This document shows positions 24,233 through 34,974 of a DNA stretch of 64,000 nt, piece by piece. Each line of letters begins with the position of its first letter. Positions within the stretch are counted from its first letter, which is position 1. The stretch is taken from positions 434,001-498,000 of the forward strand of contig JBCCPK010000001.1 of assembly GCA_039024915.1 (NCBI GenBank), in the 5' to 3' direction. The translations under genes and the position numbers were made by a program. Origin of the DNA: Pseudomonadota bacterium. GTDB taxonomy: Bacteria > Pseudomonadota > Alphaproteobacteria > Rhizobiales > MH13. The notes under the pieces are model-generated. The model made no database searches and was not told the DNA's origin. It saw only the letters and a list, made by a program, of their open reading frames with translations.

Positions 24233-24931
24233 ATGACCGACCTATCCGCTTTTCCGATCACAAAACGCTGGGCGCCTAAGGACCCTTCAGTCATCCAGCT
24301 TTACTCCTTCCCAACGCCGAACGGCGTCAAGGCTTCCATCGCGCTGGAAGAGCTCGGACTGCCCTATGAGCCGCACAAGGTGACGCTCGCCGACGAAGAC
24401 GTGAAAAGCGACGCGTTTCTGTCTCTTAACCCCAACAACAAGATCCCCGCCATCATCGACCCGAACGGGCCGAACGGTGAGCCGATCGGCCTTTTCGAAA
24501 GCGGCGCGATTCTGCTTTATCTCGCCGACAAGACAGGCAAGCTGGGCGGCGCCAACGCGCATGAGCGGGCGCACGTCACACAGTGGCTTATGTGGCAGAT
24601 GGGCGGGCTTGGGCCGATGTTCGGCCAGATGGGCTTTTTTGTGAAGTTTGCCGGGGCACAGATTGAAGACCCGCGCCCGCGGGAGCGGTATGTGGACGAA
24701 GGCAAGCGGCTCCTTGGTGTACTCGATGGCCATCTTGACGGTCGTGAATGGGTCGCCGGCGATTTTTCGGTCGCCGATATCGCCATCGCGCCCTGGCTGG
24801 CGGCGCTTGAATTCTACGGCGCCAAAGAGCTGGTTGGTTGGGCGGGTTTCACCAACGTAACCGCTTACCTCGACCGCTTCTTGGCCCGGCCAGCCGTGCA
24901 GAAAGGTCGGAACATTCCGTCCCGCGACTAG
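24233..24931 (+). CDS. glutathione S-transferase, YghU/Ure2-like
   Basis: A 232-residue cytosolic GST. The N-terminal thioredoxin-like domain (about 18-100) contains LYSFPTPNGVKASIALEELGLPYE, NPNNKIPAI with the cis-Pro, and LFESGAILLYLADK, the glutathione gamma-glutamyl-binding segment. The all-helical C-terminal domain (about 110-225) has WLMWQMGGLGPMFGQMGFF and the N-capping box region FSVADIAIAPWL. The motif set fits the nu-class/YghU group, which has disulfide-bond reductase or peroxidase activity with glutathione. It is separated from the ligase by 150 bases and has its own start; no functional link is evident. Confidence 0.92.
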   Translation: MTDLSAFPITKRWAPKDPSVIQLYSFPTPNGVKASIALEELGLPYEPHKVTLADEDVKSDAFLSLNPNNKIPAIIDPNGPNGEPIGLFESGAILLYLADKTGKLGGANAHERAHVTQWLMWQMGGLGPMFGQMGFFVKFAGAQIEDPRPRERYVDEGKRLLGVLDGHLDGREWVAGDFSVADIAIAPWLAALEFYGAKELVGWAGFTNVTAYLDRFLARPAVQKGRNIPSRD

Positions 24932-24999
24932 GCTTCTTGCTCCCTTGAGAGGTAGCGCTGCGCGTCGGCGGGGCGTTACCTCCGGAGCATTCCAAAACC

Positions 25000-25479
25000 A
25001 TGAAGCTTGTTACCCGTCCCGCGCGCCGTTCCGATGCACACAGCATGTGCGCGCTTCTCAACGCCATCATCGTAACAGGTGGGACAACCGCCCATCGCGA
25101 ACCTTTCACGATAGACCAAATGGTCTCGCTATACGTTGAGGCCCCGCTTAGCATTGCTTGTACGGTGGCGTCGGAAGGATCAAACCTATTAGGTTTTCAA
25201 TCGGTTGAGTGGTGCGACCCGAACTGGACAGGAGAGGACGCGCTTCCCGATGATTGGGCCGTGATCGCCACCTACGTTGCCCAATGCGCCCACGGCCGAG
25301 GCATTGGGCGCCTGCTGTTCCGCGAGACCAGGCAGGCCGCGCAAGCCGCTGGCGTGACAACGATTGATGCCACCATTCGGCGCGAGAATACCGGTGGGCT
25401 CGCCTATTACAGCAAGATGGGCTTCGCCGATTATCGCGAAAGCGCAGACGCCGTTTCAAAGCGCCTGGATCTACTCTGA
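25000..25479 (+). CDS. GNAT family N-acetyltransferase
   Basis: 159 residues in a single GNAT domain. The acetyl-CoA-binding motif A reads VAQCAHGRGIGRLLFRETRQ (about residues 93-112), then a helix and the ENTGGLAYYSKMGFADYRE segment typical of the C-terminal half. The N-terminal part (RPARRSDAHSMCALLNAII) is standard. Closest in form to the phosphinothricin/amino-acid acetyltransferases, but the acceptor cannot be predicted. A GGAG lies about 20 bases before the ATG, which is weak. Its last nine bases overlap the convergent surf1 gene. Confidence 0.88.
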   Translation: MKLVTRPARRSDAHSMCALLNAIIVTGGTTAHREPFTIDQMVSLYVEAPLSIACTVASEGSNLLGFQSVEWCDPNWTGEDALPDDWAVIATYVAQCAHGRGIGRLLFRETRQAAQAAGVTTIDATIRRENTGGLAYYSKMGFADYRESADAVSKRLDLL

Positions 25480-26253
25480 ATTGCCCTCGGCGTCGGGCCT
25501 GCGTCGCCACCATGCGACGCCGACGACACCGACGAGGCACGCTGCCAGACCGTACCAGGTGATGGCGTATTCGAGATGCCGGTTTGAGAAGGTGAACTTC
25601 GTTTCGCCAGCCTGAGGCAGACCGCCAATTGCAGAAGCGGGCATATCGATTGTGATGGGCAAAGCAGCCGGAATGCCCGTAGCTTGCAAAAGCTGTGACA
25701 CCGAGCGGCGGTAAATCAGTCGGCCTTCATAGTCCGGGTCGGGTGTAAAAGCTCCGACAGTGTCGTCGGGCCTGATCAGACCCTCAAACTGAACTTCGCC
25801 AGTTGGCGCTTCCCGAACGGTGACGCCCGGCGGTAGCTCAAAGGGGACAAACCCCCGATTCACAAAAACGATGTCGGAGTCGGCGAAGCCAACTTCAAAA
25901 TCGCCTTCGAAAGCGTGCATAAGCCAGAAACCGGGGCCCTCATAGTCACCAATCGAAGCTGACAGGGTGGTGAAGACACGCACTGGATCGCCAACAAAAT
26001 GGCCCTGCAGGATCACTCGCCGGTAGGCGTTCTGATCGCCGAAGTCGGCAGGAAACGTTGGGCCCGTTGCGGTAGCTTCAAACCCAGCCTCAGCAAGCAA
26101 CTCGGCGATCGGCATGGCTGGAAGGTCCGGCCTGCTCTCAGCTCGCGCAATCAAATCCTGTTTCCACGCCAGCCGCTGTACTTGCCACGTCCCTAAGCCA
26201 AGCAAGGTGACCAGCGCCCCAAGGATCAGCACAGCCGTCAGCAAGCGCTTCAT
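25471..26253 (-). CDS. SURF1 family cytochrome oxidase assembly protein
   Basis: A 260-residue inner-membrane protein that helps insert heme a into subunit I of aa3-type oxidases. It has the SURF1 layout: an N-terminal helix (about 4-22, AVLILGALVTLLGLGTWQVQRLAWK), a large periplasmic domain with GPGFWLMHAFE, VNRGFVPFE and the PDPDYEGRLIYRRS region, and a C-terminal helix (about 223-245) after FSNRHLEYAITWYGLA. It is the last gene of the cox cluster and overlaps the DUF983 gene by four bases. Confidence 0.94.
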   Translation of the reverse strand: MKRLLTAVLILGALVTLLGLGTWQVQRLAWKQDLIARAESRPDLPAMPIAELLAEAGFEATATGPTFPADFGDQNAYRRVILQGHFVGDPVRVFTTLSASIGDYEGPGFWLMHAFEGDFEVGFADSDIVFVNRGFVPFELPPGVTVREAPTGEVQFEGLIRPDDTVGAFTPDPDYEGRLIYRRSVSQLLQATGIPAALPITIDMPASAIGGLPQAGETKFTFSNRHLEYAITWYGLAACLVGVVGVAWWRRRPDAEGNSE

Positions 26254-26630
26254 CGGCGCGCCACCTCATCGTTGCGGACCTCGGTTGCGCTCATCTGATA
26301 TTGCCGCGCGATCATCCACCCCTTAAGGGGCCGCAGCGGCCCGATGGCGGTGATCAGAATAATCGGCAAGGACAGCAGCGCGTGGACCCAGTAAGGCGGT
26401 TGATAGGCAAGCTCCAGCCACAGGGCAAAACCCACTGCGATCGCGCCTGAAAAGAAGGTGATGAAAACGGCGGGCCCATCGCCCGAGTCGGCAAAGCCGT
26501 AATCGAGCTCACACACGTCGCAGCGCGAACGCACTTTGAGGAAACCATCGAACAGTTTGCCTTGGCCACATCGAGGGCATCGGCCACGCAATCCTGCGGA
26601 CAAAGGGGAAGCGGTCAGGGTTCGGCTCAT
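26250..26630 (-). CDS. DUF983 zinc-ribbon membrane protein
   Basis: 126 residues. The N-terminus carries a zinc-ribbon with two CxxC pairs (Cys18/Cys21 and Cys37/Cys40), and two membrane helices follow (about 54-73 and 80-100). This is the DUF983 family, regularly found between coxC and surf1 in alphaproteobacterial oxidase operons, as here, and presumed to help oxidase assembly. The start is coupled loosely to coxC, with a hairpin in the 72-base gap, and its stop overlaps the surf1 start (ATGA). Confidence 0.93.
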   Translation of the reverse strand: MSRTLTASPLSAGLRGRCPRCGQGKLFDGFLKVRSRCDVCELDYGFADSGDGPAVFITFFSGAIAVGFALWLELAYQPPYWVHALLSLPIILITAIGPLRPLKGWMIARQYQMSATEVRNDEVARR

Positions 26631-26644
26631 GCAGACACGCCTTG

Positions 26645-26673
26645 AAAAGCAAACGGGCGACCGAAGCCGCCCG
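26645..26673 (-). terminator. hairpin between coxC and the DUF983 gene
   Basis: CGGGCG (26654-26659) and CGCCCG (26668-26673) pair around an 8-base loop. On the minus strand the stem is followed by a T-rich run (complement of 26645-26653). It may act as a partial terminator or attenuator that lowers expression of the DUF983 and surf1 genes relative to the structural subunits. Confidence 0.55.
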
Positions 26674-26702
26674 CGTTTCTGGGAGGGGATCGTTCGCGCG
26701 CC

Positions 26703-27530
26703 TTAGTGAACGGCGCCCGCTCCCCAAACATAGATCGCAACGAACAGGAACAGCCATACCACATCGACGAAGTGCCAGTACCAGGCGGCCGCCTCAAAAC
26801 CGAAATGCTTCTTCTCGTTCATCTGGCCCTGCATGATCCGGAAGAGGCAGACCGCGAGGAAGATGGTGCCAACGAAGACATGGAAGCCGTGAAAGCCTGT
26901 CGCCATGAAAAACGTCGCGCCATAAATATGGCCGGAGAAGTCGAAGTGGGCATGGGTGTACTCGTAGACCTGGAAGCCCGAGAAAAGAACCCCGAGGCCA
27001 ACGGTCAGTGCCAGCATCTGCTTGAGCATCTTGCGGTCGCCTTCGATCATGGCATGGTGCGCCCATGTGACCGTGGTGCCAGAGGTCAGAAGGATAACCG
27101 TGTTCATCAAGGGAAGGTGCCAGGGGTCGAAGGTCTCGATGCCCTCGGGCGGCCAGACACCTCCGGTGAGCTCCGTCCGCATGGGCTGCTCGGCTGGGCC
27201 GGGGAAAAATCCAGCATCGAAATAGGCCCAGAACCACGCCACGAAGAACATCACCTCGGAGGCAATGAACAGGATCATGCCGTAGCGCAGATGCAGCGAG
27301 ACAACGGGAGTGTGATCGCCGGCAAGGCTCTCACGAACCACATCACGCCACCACATCGTCATTGTGTACAGGACACCAAGCATGCCGAGCGCAAACCAGA
27401 TCCAGGCGCCACCATGCATCCAGACAATCGCTCCAACCGCAAGGACCAGTGCCGAAACGGAGCCGACAAACGGCCAAGGGCTTGGCGGGATAATATGATA
27501 GTCGTGATCTGTTGCGTGCCCTGAGGCCAT
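26703..27530 (-). CDS. coxC: cytochrome c oxidase subunit III
   Basis: A 275-residue inner-membrane subunit of the aa3-type oxidase with about seven helices. Family sequences visible are [13 protein letters not shown] at the N-terminus, the conserved [28 protein letters not shown] with the helix III Glu, [19 protein letters not shown], and C-terminal [14 protein letters not shown] and [14 protein letters not shown]. Subunit III stabilises the catalytic core. It is downstream of ctaG by 57 bases on the same strand. Confidence 0.97.
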   Translation of the reverse strand: MASGHATDHDYHIIPPSPWPFVGSVSALVLAVGAIVWMHGGAWIWFALGMLGVLYTMTMWWRDVVRESLAGDHTPVVSLHLRYGMILFIASEVMFFVAWFWAYFDAGFFPGPAEQPMRTELTGGVWPPEGIETFDPWHLPLMNTVILLTSGTTVTWAHHAMIEGDRKMLKQMLALTVGLGVLFSGFQVYEYTHAHFDFSGHIYGATFFMATGFHGFHVFVGTIFLAVCLFRIMQGQMNEKKHFGFEAAAWYWHFVDVVWLFLFVAIYVWGAGAVH

Positions 27531-27587
27531 ATTCAGTTCCCCCGAAGTCTGTTTCAGTGCCGCATCGGCGAACAGACGGTGTTCAGC

Positions 27588-28187
27588 TTAATTCCTTTCG
27601 AGCGCGGATGGCGCGCTCGTTTCGTTTCCGTCATTACGAGCAGCAAGCTCTGCGCCGTCGGGCGCATCAGCTTCAAACATCGTATAACTCAGCGTGATCG
27701 TATCGATACGGTCGTTGGCAGGATCGTCGAGAATTGCAGGATCGACAAAGAACACGACGCCCATATCCATAGATTGTCCGGCCTCAAGGCCCTGCAGCTC
27801 GAAGCAGAAGCAATGCATCTTGTTGAAGTAAGCACCGGCCTGAGGTGGCGACACGTTAAAGGTCGCCGTACCCCAGCTTTCTGACGACCCCCAATTATGC
27901 GCTGCGTAGGCCGTTTCGTTCACCGCCCCAATCTGTACCTCAACCTCGGTCTCACCGGGCTCCAGGTCCCAGTTCAAACCGGCGGCCACATTGCCATCAA
28001 AACGAACCTTGATCGTGCGATCAGACACGTCTTCGGGCGCGACGTCTGCAACCTGCGTGGTGCCACCAAACCCTGTGACCTGACAAAACAATTCATAGAG
28101 CGGCACGGCTGCGTAGGCGACGCCAACCATAGAGGCGGCGAAAACACCCAGTGCCAATGCTGTCTTTTGAGGTTTGGAAGCAGACAT
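27588..28187 (-). CDS. ctaG: cytochrome c oxidase assembly protein CtaG (Cox11)
   Basis: A 199-residue copper chaperone that delivers Cu to the CuB site of subunit I. A single N-terminal membrane helix (about 9-29) precedes the conserved AAVPLYELFCQVTGFGGTTQ segment. The periplasmic immunoglobulin-like domain carries the copper-binding CFCF motif (Cys126 and Cys128, in MHCFCFELQGL), the MDMGVVFFVDP motif and the ITLSYTMFEAD end. It lies between coxF and coxC in the usual alphaproteobacterial order. Confidence 0.96.
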   Translation of the reverse strand: MSASKPQKTALALGVFAASMVGVAYAAVPLYELFCQVTGFGGTTQVADVAPEDVSDRTIKVRFDGNVAAGLNWDLEPGETEVEVQIGAVNETAYAAHNWGSSESWGTATFNVSPPQAGAYFNKMHCFCFELQGLEAGQSMDMGVVFFVDPAILDDPANDRIDTITLSYTMFEADAPDGAELAARNDGNETSAPSALERN

Positions 28188-28196
28188 CAGGCTACC

Positions 28197-28400
28197 TTAC
28201 ATCGGACGCTGCAGGATGGCCGGGCCCTGTATCAGGCTGACCACGTAAAACAGAACAACGACACCGGCCAACGCCAGAGCAAGCGCGATGGATCGCCCGC
28301 GGCGCTGTTTGTAGAAATGCGCCCGCTCTTCGGTGCCCATCACCAACGGCTCGGACTGTGTAGCGATGGGCTTCGGGGCGGCTGGTCGGGTACGAGCCAT
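28197..28400 (-). CDS. coxF: CoxF-like small membrane protein
   Basis: A 67-residue protein with a basic N-terminal tail, a QRRGRSIALALALAG junction and one membrane helix (about 36-58). It sits between ctaB and ctaG with gaps of only 4 and 9 bases. Position, size and topology match CoxF, a short protein kept in rhizobial oxidase operons whose role in assembly is not well defined. The call rests mainly on context, since the sequence is short. Confidence 0.8.
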   Translation of the reverse strand: MARTRPAAPKPIATQSEPLVMGTEERAHFYKQRRGRSIALALALAGVVVLFYVVSLIQGPAILQRPM

Positions 28401-28404
28401 GGTC

Positions 28405-29409
28405 TCACATCCCCAGCGACATGGTCAGAGTTTCCGGCATTGCCAAAGTCCATCCCAACAATCCAGCGGCCAGTTCTTCAACGAGCATGACGATGAAAAG
28501 AGCAAAAAGATAGGTTATCGAGAAGCCGAAGAGCCGTCCGGCTGCGCTGTTGCGGGTCGCCAGGTCCGGTGCCTTGAGAAGGTTGAAGGCAAACCAAACG
28601 AACGCCAGGCCGCCAACAACTGCACTTACCGCGTAGATAACCCCGGTAAATCCCAGGAAAGCCGGTGCGGCGCCAAGCGGTGCGAGCAAAACCGAATAGA
28701 CGAGTATCTGCACACGGGTATGCCGATCACCCATGACATTGGGCATCATCGGCACGCTCGCACGGCCATAGTCGTCCGCCTTCAGCAAGGCGAGCGCCCA
28801 AAAATGAGGCGGCGTCCACATGAAGATAATCGCGACCATCAGCACAGGTTCAAGCGACAGCGAACCTGTTGCCGCGAGCCACCCGATGGCGGGAGGAAAC
28901 GCCCCGGCGAGACCACCGATGACGATGTTTTGCGGCGTGGAGCGCTTCAGCCACATCGTATAGATGACAACATAGAAGAAGATGGTGAAGGCCAGCAGTG
29001 CGGCCGATTGCCAATTGACCAGAAGGCCAAGAATTCCGACCGAAAAACACGACAGCAACAAGCCGAAAGCCAGTGCATCGCGCGGCCGGATGGCACCTGA
29101 GGGGACCGGTCGCTTGGCGGTTCGGCCCATCACCGCATCAATATCCGCATCGTACCACATGTTCAGGGCACCAGACGCGCCCGCGCCAACAGCAATGCAG
29201 ATCAAGGCGGTCAGAGCCACGAACGGGTTGAGCTGAACCGGCGCTGCCACAAGACCGACCAACGCTGTCAAGACAACCAGCGACATCACGCGAGGCTTGA
29301 GAAGGTTTATGAAGTCTGCGGCAGACGCCGTCGATAACCCGGCGGCGCGCAGAGCATCCACGGCCAGTGCGTCAGGCTTTGCAGGGTTGGTAATGTCAGA
29401 CAGGCTCAT
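28405..29409 (-). CDS. ctaB: protoheme IX farnesyltransferase (heme O synthase)
   Basis: A 334-residue UbiA-family prenyltransferase with about nine helices. It adds farnesyl to protoheme, giving heme O, the precursor of heme A. The first Asp-rich motif is [19 protein letters not shown] (about residues 88-106); the second conserved region includes [26 protein letters not shown]. It follows coxA in the oxidase operon by about 80 bases. Heme A synthase (ctaA), the next enzyme, is not in this window. Confidence 0.96.
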   Translation of the reverse strand: MSLSDITNPAKPDALAVDALRAAGLSTASAADFINLLKPRVMSLVVLTALVGLVAAPVQLNPFVALTALICIAVGAGASGALNMWYDADIDAVMGRTAKRPVPSGAIRPRDALAFGLLLSCFSVGILGLLVNWQSAALLAFTIFFYVVIYTMWLKRSTPQNIVIGGLAGAFPPAIGWLAATGSLSLEPVLMVAIIFMWTPPHFWALALLKADDYGRASVPMMPNVMGDRHTRVQILVYSVLLAPLGAAPAFLGFTGVIYAVSAVVGGLAFVWFAFNLLKAPDLATRNSAAGRLFGFSITYLFALFIVMLVEELAAGLLGWTLAMPETLTMSLGM

Positions 29410-29490
29410 GGTTTAGCAGGCTTGGAAAGCTATCAATTTTGGCCTTAGGCCTGCGCTTTGAACGCGCAGACCACAGGGATTTACAGCCAC

Positions 29491-31104
<1,614 letters not shown>

Positions 31105-31182
31105 TTAATTCAGTCCTTGTTTTGCGAAAACCGGGTCTCGCAAGAGAGGTGTATTGGTCGCCGCCTTGCGCGGAGCGACGGC

Positions 31183-32091
31183 TTAATTTGCTGCGACTTC
31201 CGTTGCGTCCGCCTCACGCAGCAGTTGCGCGAGCATTTCATTGGCCTCGGTCAGATCGTCGGATGCAACGGACGCCCACGCATCAAACTGCTCTTGGCTC
31301 ACCACTCGGATGGCTAGCGGCATGAATGCGTGGTCGGTACCGCACAACTCCGAGCATTGCCCATAAAAAATGCCTTCACGCTCCGCGCGGAACCAGGTTT
31401 CGTTGAGCCGGCCCGGAACGGCGTCCATCTTCACGCCGAATGCCGGCAAAGCAAACGCGTGCAACACGTCCGCAGCGGTGACGATCAAGCGAACAGTGGT
31501 GTCAACCGGCACAACCACTTCGTTATCCACGGCCAGCAGTCGCGGAAAGTCAGCTTCTGTTCCGCCGCTCTCCTCGATCCGAGCCAAGCGCTCTTCGTCG
31601 TCCAACATAAACTGCAGAAAGTCGATGTCGTCATGGTCGGGGTATTCGTAACCCCAATACCATTGGTATCCGGTCGCCTTGATTGTGAGATCGGCCGGCG
31701 GGACGACCGCCTCTTCATATAGCAGGCGAAAGGATGGCACGGCGATGACAACGAGAATGAGGATCGGAACGACCGTCCAAACCACTTCGATCATCGTGTT
31801 GTGGGTCGTTTTCGACGGTGTCGGGTTCCGGCCTTCGGAGAACCGCCAGCAAACATAAATCATCAACCCCAAAACAAAGATCACAATCAGGGTGATGATG
31901 ATGAGGGTGAAATTCTCAAACCAGTGGATGTGCGCCATCACCGTGGTCGCGGCCGCTTGAAGGTCGGTACCCCAAGGCGTTGGCTGGGCGGCCAGTGCAC
32001 TGGTGATCGTGCCCAGCGTAACTGCGAGCAGCGTCCCCAGGAGAATTGCAAACCTAGCGAAAGGCTGACGAAATTTATCAGTCGAGATCAT
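31183..32091 (-). CDS. coxB: cytochrome c oxidase subunit II
   Basis: 302 residues: a signal sequence (cleavage near ALA-AQ, about residue 34), two membrane helices, then a periplasmic cupredoxin domain. The domain carries the CuA ligands in CSELCGTDHAFMP and the earlier His in DVLHAFALPAFGVK, plus the aromatic electron-entry motif GYQWYWGYEYP. It accepts electrons from cytochrome c. The frame opens with a TTG at 32109, but the ATG at 32091 with GGAAAG upstream is more natural. First gene of the oxidase operon. Confidence 0.97.
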   Translation of the reverse strand: MISTDKFRQPFARFAILLGTLLAVTLGTITSALAAQPTPWGTDLQAAATTVMAHIHWFENFTLIIITLIVIFVLGLMIYVCWRFSEGRNPTPSKTTHNTMIEVVWTVVPILILVVIAVPSFRLLYEEAVVPPADLTIKATGYQWYWGYEYPDHDDIDFLQFMLDDEERLARIEESGGTEADFPRLLAVDNEVVVPVDTTVRLIVTAADVLHAFALPAFGVKMDAVPGRLNETWFRAEREGIFYGQCSELCGTDHAFMPLAIRVVSQEQFDAWASVASDDLTEANEMLAQLLREADATEVAAN

Positions 32092-32451
32092 AAAATGGGC
32101 ACTTTCCAACGACGTGGGCCGCCCAAGCGTTCATGCGCGGTTCGATAGACTGCACAAAACATCAGGGGGCCCAAAACAGGGCACACTGTGGCGCGCCCTC
32201 CTCCCGATATGTTTCTACCTATCCAAAGAGCGCACGGGATGGAAGCCCGAGAGCCTGTGGCAAATGCGCCAAATCCTCATGATACCCCCCTTCGATGGTC
32301 GAAGTAGCGGCGATGTTCCCCTTTAAACCGGCGATACGTGCAGTCTGTGCGCACAAAATGCCGTTTCAGGCGACCTATCGCCATATGGCGGACCCATTGC
32401 TAGGGTTTGGCGCCCATAGTGTACGAATCAATGATTTGAGGTCGCCCTAAC
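32092..32451. other. divergent intergenic region, coxB / ialB-like gene
   Basis: A 360-base gap between divergent genes. It must contain the promoter of the oxidase operon (minus strand) and of the IalB-family gene (plus strand). I see no credible gene; the small frames crossing it have unlikely composition. The one clear element is a 12-bp palindrome at 32379-32390. Confidence 0.5.
32379..32390. repeat. 12-bp perfect palindrome CGCCATATGGCG
   Basis: CGCCAT is followed directly by its inverse ATGGCG, about 60 bases before the IalB-family ATG. It is a plausible operator for a dimeric regulator acting on that gene, but no regulator is identified and a chance palindrome cannot be excluded. Confidence 0.35.
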
Positions 32452-32973
32452 ATGATGGCGTGTGTGTCAATGTTGAAATTCCGGTCGTGGCTGGCGATCG
32501 CTGGCACCGCCTGTGCGCTGCTTGCACCCAGCCACGCAACCGCGCAGCCGGTCGTTCAGCAGCAGTTTGAAGCTTGGCAAATCCAATGCGAAACACCTAC
32601 CGGAACGGAGACGGAGCTTTGTGCGCTCGTCCAGAACGTCGCGGCGGTCGACAGGCCAAACGTCGAGTTGCGCGTTACCATTGTTCGGACGCTCGACGGA
32701 GGCGCCCATATTCTGCGCGTTGCGGTGCCCTTGGGGGTCCTGCTTGATGGCGGCCTAGGCCTGCGGGTCGACGACACCGACGTTGGAACCGCTGACTATG
32801 CTCGCTGCCTGCCGTCTGGCTGTTATGTCGAAATGATCATGGATCAGGGTTTGATCGATACGATGGCGGGTGGCGAGACCGCTTGGTTTGTCATCTTCCA
32901 AACGCCAGATGAGGGCATTGGAATTCCGATAGAGCTCAGCGGATTCTCTGAAGGTTTCGCAGCACTGGAATAA
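32452..32973 (+). CDS. invasion associated locus B (IalB) family protein
   Basis: A 173-residue secreted protein. A signal peptide (about 1-32, cleavage near ATA-QP) is followed by the family core: FEAWQIQCET, CALVQNV, VPLGVLLDGGLGLRVDD, ARCLPSGCYVEMIM and AWFVIFQTPDEGIGIPIELSGF. Four cysteines (CET, CAL, CLPSGC) probably form disulfides. IalB was named for erythrocyte invasion in Bartonella but is widespread in free-living alphaproteobacteria, where its role is unclear. ATGs at 32452, 32455 and 32470 are possible; GAGG lies at 32438-32441. Confidence 0.88.
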   Translation: MMACVSMLKFRSWLAIAGTACALLAPSHATAQPVVQQQFEAWQIQCETPTGTETELCALVQNVAAVDRPNVELRVTIVRTLDGGAHILRVAVPLGVLLDGGLGLRVDDTDVGTADYARCLPSGCYVEMIMDQGLIDTMAGGETAWFVIFQTPDEGIGIPIELSGFSEGFAALE

Positions 32974-33108
32974 GATTAGGCCGTCAAGATACGGCGCTGT
33001 CTGAACAAGCCCCGGTCCTGTGCAGCCGGTCACTTGATTTTCGTGCGCAACAAGCGCACCAGCCATAGGCATGCACGTTCATGTCCCACCTTTCACTGAG
33101 CTGACCCC

Positions 33109-34974
33109 ATGAGCGAAGCATGGCTGGCTGCGCACCCGCTTGTCGTGGTTCTTATTCTTCTCGGCGCAGCCGTCATCGCGGTCCCGATCTTTCAGCGTTT
33201 CCGCCTAGGGGCAGTGCTCGGTTATCTGGTCGCCGGATTGATCATTGGCCCGGCAACCGGCCTCATTTCCGACATCGACAGCATCGCAACCGTCGCAGAG
33301 TTCGGCGTTGTCCTGTTTCTGTTCATCATCGGCCTTGAGCTAAAGCCCTCGACACTTTGGTCCTTGAGGCGCTCAATCTTCGGCTCTGGCGGCGGGCAGA
33401 TGCTCGGGTCCACCCTTCTCCTCTCCGGTGCGGCGATGCTGCTGGGGTTTTCGTGGACTGCCGCCTTAATTATTGGTTGGTCTCTCGCCTTGTCGTCGAC
33501 CGCGATTGCGCTTTCCATCCTCGATGAGAAGCGGGAACGTGAAACGGTCCATGGCCGCGCCAGTTTTGGAATTCTGCTTTTTCAGGACCTCACGGTGGTG
33601 CCTTTGCTAGCGCTGGCCTCCCTGCTTGCACCACGTGGAGAAGGCTCGATGGGCCTCACCGAAGCGGGTGTTGCTCTCGCTGCAGTGGTCTTTCTCGTCG
33701 CGGTTGGCCGGTGGGCGCTCAACCCGCTGTTTCATCTGCTGGCGAAAACGGGTGTCCGCGAAGTCATGACGGCGGGCGCCTTGATGATTGTGCTAGGTGC
33801 CGCGTTCCTGATGGATGAGGCAAACCTGTCATCGGCGCTGGGGGCGTTGATTGCCGGCGTGATGCTGTCCGAATCGGATTTCAGGCACCAGCTTGAAGCT
33901 GATATTGAGCCGTTTCGCGGTCTTTTGATGGGACTGTTCTTTCTCGCTGTCGGCCTTTCGATCGATCTTCAGGTTTTGATCGATCAGTTCGCCGTGGTGC
34001 TGGCCATCACCATCGGTGGTCTCTTGATTAAGCTCGCCGTGACCTACGCTGTTGAGCGCGCGATGGGCGAAGCGCATGCCTGTGCCGCCAAAGCAGCTGC
34101 CTATGTCTGCCAATTCGGCGAATTTGGGTTCGTCGTGTTCGGCGTTGCCCTCGCCGGCGGACTGCTCGACCCTGCAAGCCAAAGCATACTCGCCTCCTCG
34201 GTTGCGCTGTCGATGGCTTTCACGCCGGTGATCGTCAAACTCTCTTACAAACTTACCACCGCTCCGGAGAAACCGACGATCAACGAGGATTTCTCGGACG
34301 CCAACGCCCGGGTCTTGATTGTGGGTTTTGGTCGCTTTGGGCAGTTCGTCTCCCAGACAGTGCTTGCCGCCGGGGAACGTGTGACCGTTATCGACACCGA
34401 TCCCGACAGGATTCGAGAAGCAAAACGGTTCAATGCCCGCATCTACTATGGTGATGGAACCCGGCTCGATATCCTCGCCGCCGCCGGCATAGGCCGGGCC
34501 GAAGCCTTGGTCGTCTGTACCGATGATCGGGCGACAACAACACGCATCATCGAAGCGGTGCGCGAAGCCTATCCGGAGCTTCCGGTTTTCGCACGGGCAT
34601 ACGATCGCGGGCACGCACTGGAACTTTTCAAGCTCGATGTGCAAGCCGCCGTCCGCGAAACCTACCATTCATCGCTCGAAATGGGGCGGCAGGTCTTGAT
34701 GGGCATCGGGATACCGGAGGCGGAAGCCAATTTCCGGGTTCACGACGTCAAGGAACGAGACGCGGAGCGTTTGGCGATGCAACGCGAAAGCGGGATCATG
34801 GCCGGCTTGGACCTAATTTACGCAACCGGCAACGAACCGGTCGCGCCAATGCCCGTTCCCGAGCCGCTGTCAGGCAACGAAGGCGATGCGGAGGCGCTGT
34901 CGCCCGAGACGGAAGCGATTACCAATGAACCGCTGGCAGGCGAACCGTCATCCACCGAAAAAGCCGATAGCTGA
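33109..34974 (+). CDS. CPA2 family monovalent cation:proton antiporter (KefB/KefC-like)
   Basis: 621 residues. The N-terminal part (about 1-385) has some twelve helices with FRLGAVLGYLVAGLIIGP and the ELKPSTLW and GWSLALSSTAIALSIL segments of CPA2 antiporters. A TrkA-N/RCK domain (about 400-520) follows with the dinucleotide-binding motif GFGRFGQFVS (about 406) and VIDTDPDR, and the tail is acidic. These proteins exchange K+ or Na+ for H+, gated by nucleotide or glutathione adducts in Kef. Its TGA overlaps the ATG of the MATE gene by one base. Confidence 0.93.
   Translation: MSEAWLAAHPLVVVLILLGAAVIAVPIFQRFRLGAVLGYLVAGLIIGPATGLISDIDSIATVAEFGVVLFLFIIGLELKPSTLWSLRRSIFGSGGGQMLGSTLLLSGAAMLLGFSWTAALIIGWSLALSSTAIALSILDEKRERETVHGRASFGILLFQDLTVVPLLALASLLAPRGEGSMGLTEAGVALAAVVFLVAVGRWALNPLFHLLAKTGVREVMTAGALMIVLGAAFLMDEANLSSALGALIAGVMLSESDFRHQLEADIEPFRGLLMGLFFLAVGLSIDLQVLIDQFAVVLAITIGGLLIKLAVTYAVERAMGEAHACAAKAAAYVCQFGEFGFVVFGVALAGGLLDPASQSILASSVALSMAFTPVIVKLSYKLTTAPEKPTINEDFSDANARVLIVGFGRFGQFVSQTVLAAGERVTVIDTDPDRIREAKRFNARIYYGDGTRLDILAAAGIGRAEALVVCTDDRATTTRIIEAVREAYPELPVFARAYDRGHALELFKLDVQAAVRETYHSSLEMGRQVLMGIGIPEAEANFRVHDVKERDAERLAMQRESGIMAGLDLIYATGNEPVAPMPVPEPLSGNEGDAEALSPETEAITNEPLAGEPSSTEKADS

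Noticed and set aside
26706-27524. 272-residue plus-strand frame opposite coxC
   Set aside because: Covers almost exactly the oxidase subunit III gene, whose identity is certain; the translation is His/Glu/Asp-rich and unlike a folded protein.
33829-34668. 279-residue minus-strand frame opposite the CPA2 antiporter
   Set aside because: Mirror of a well-conserved gene; no start context and no motif.
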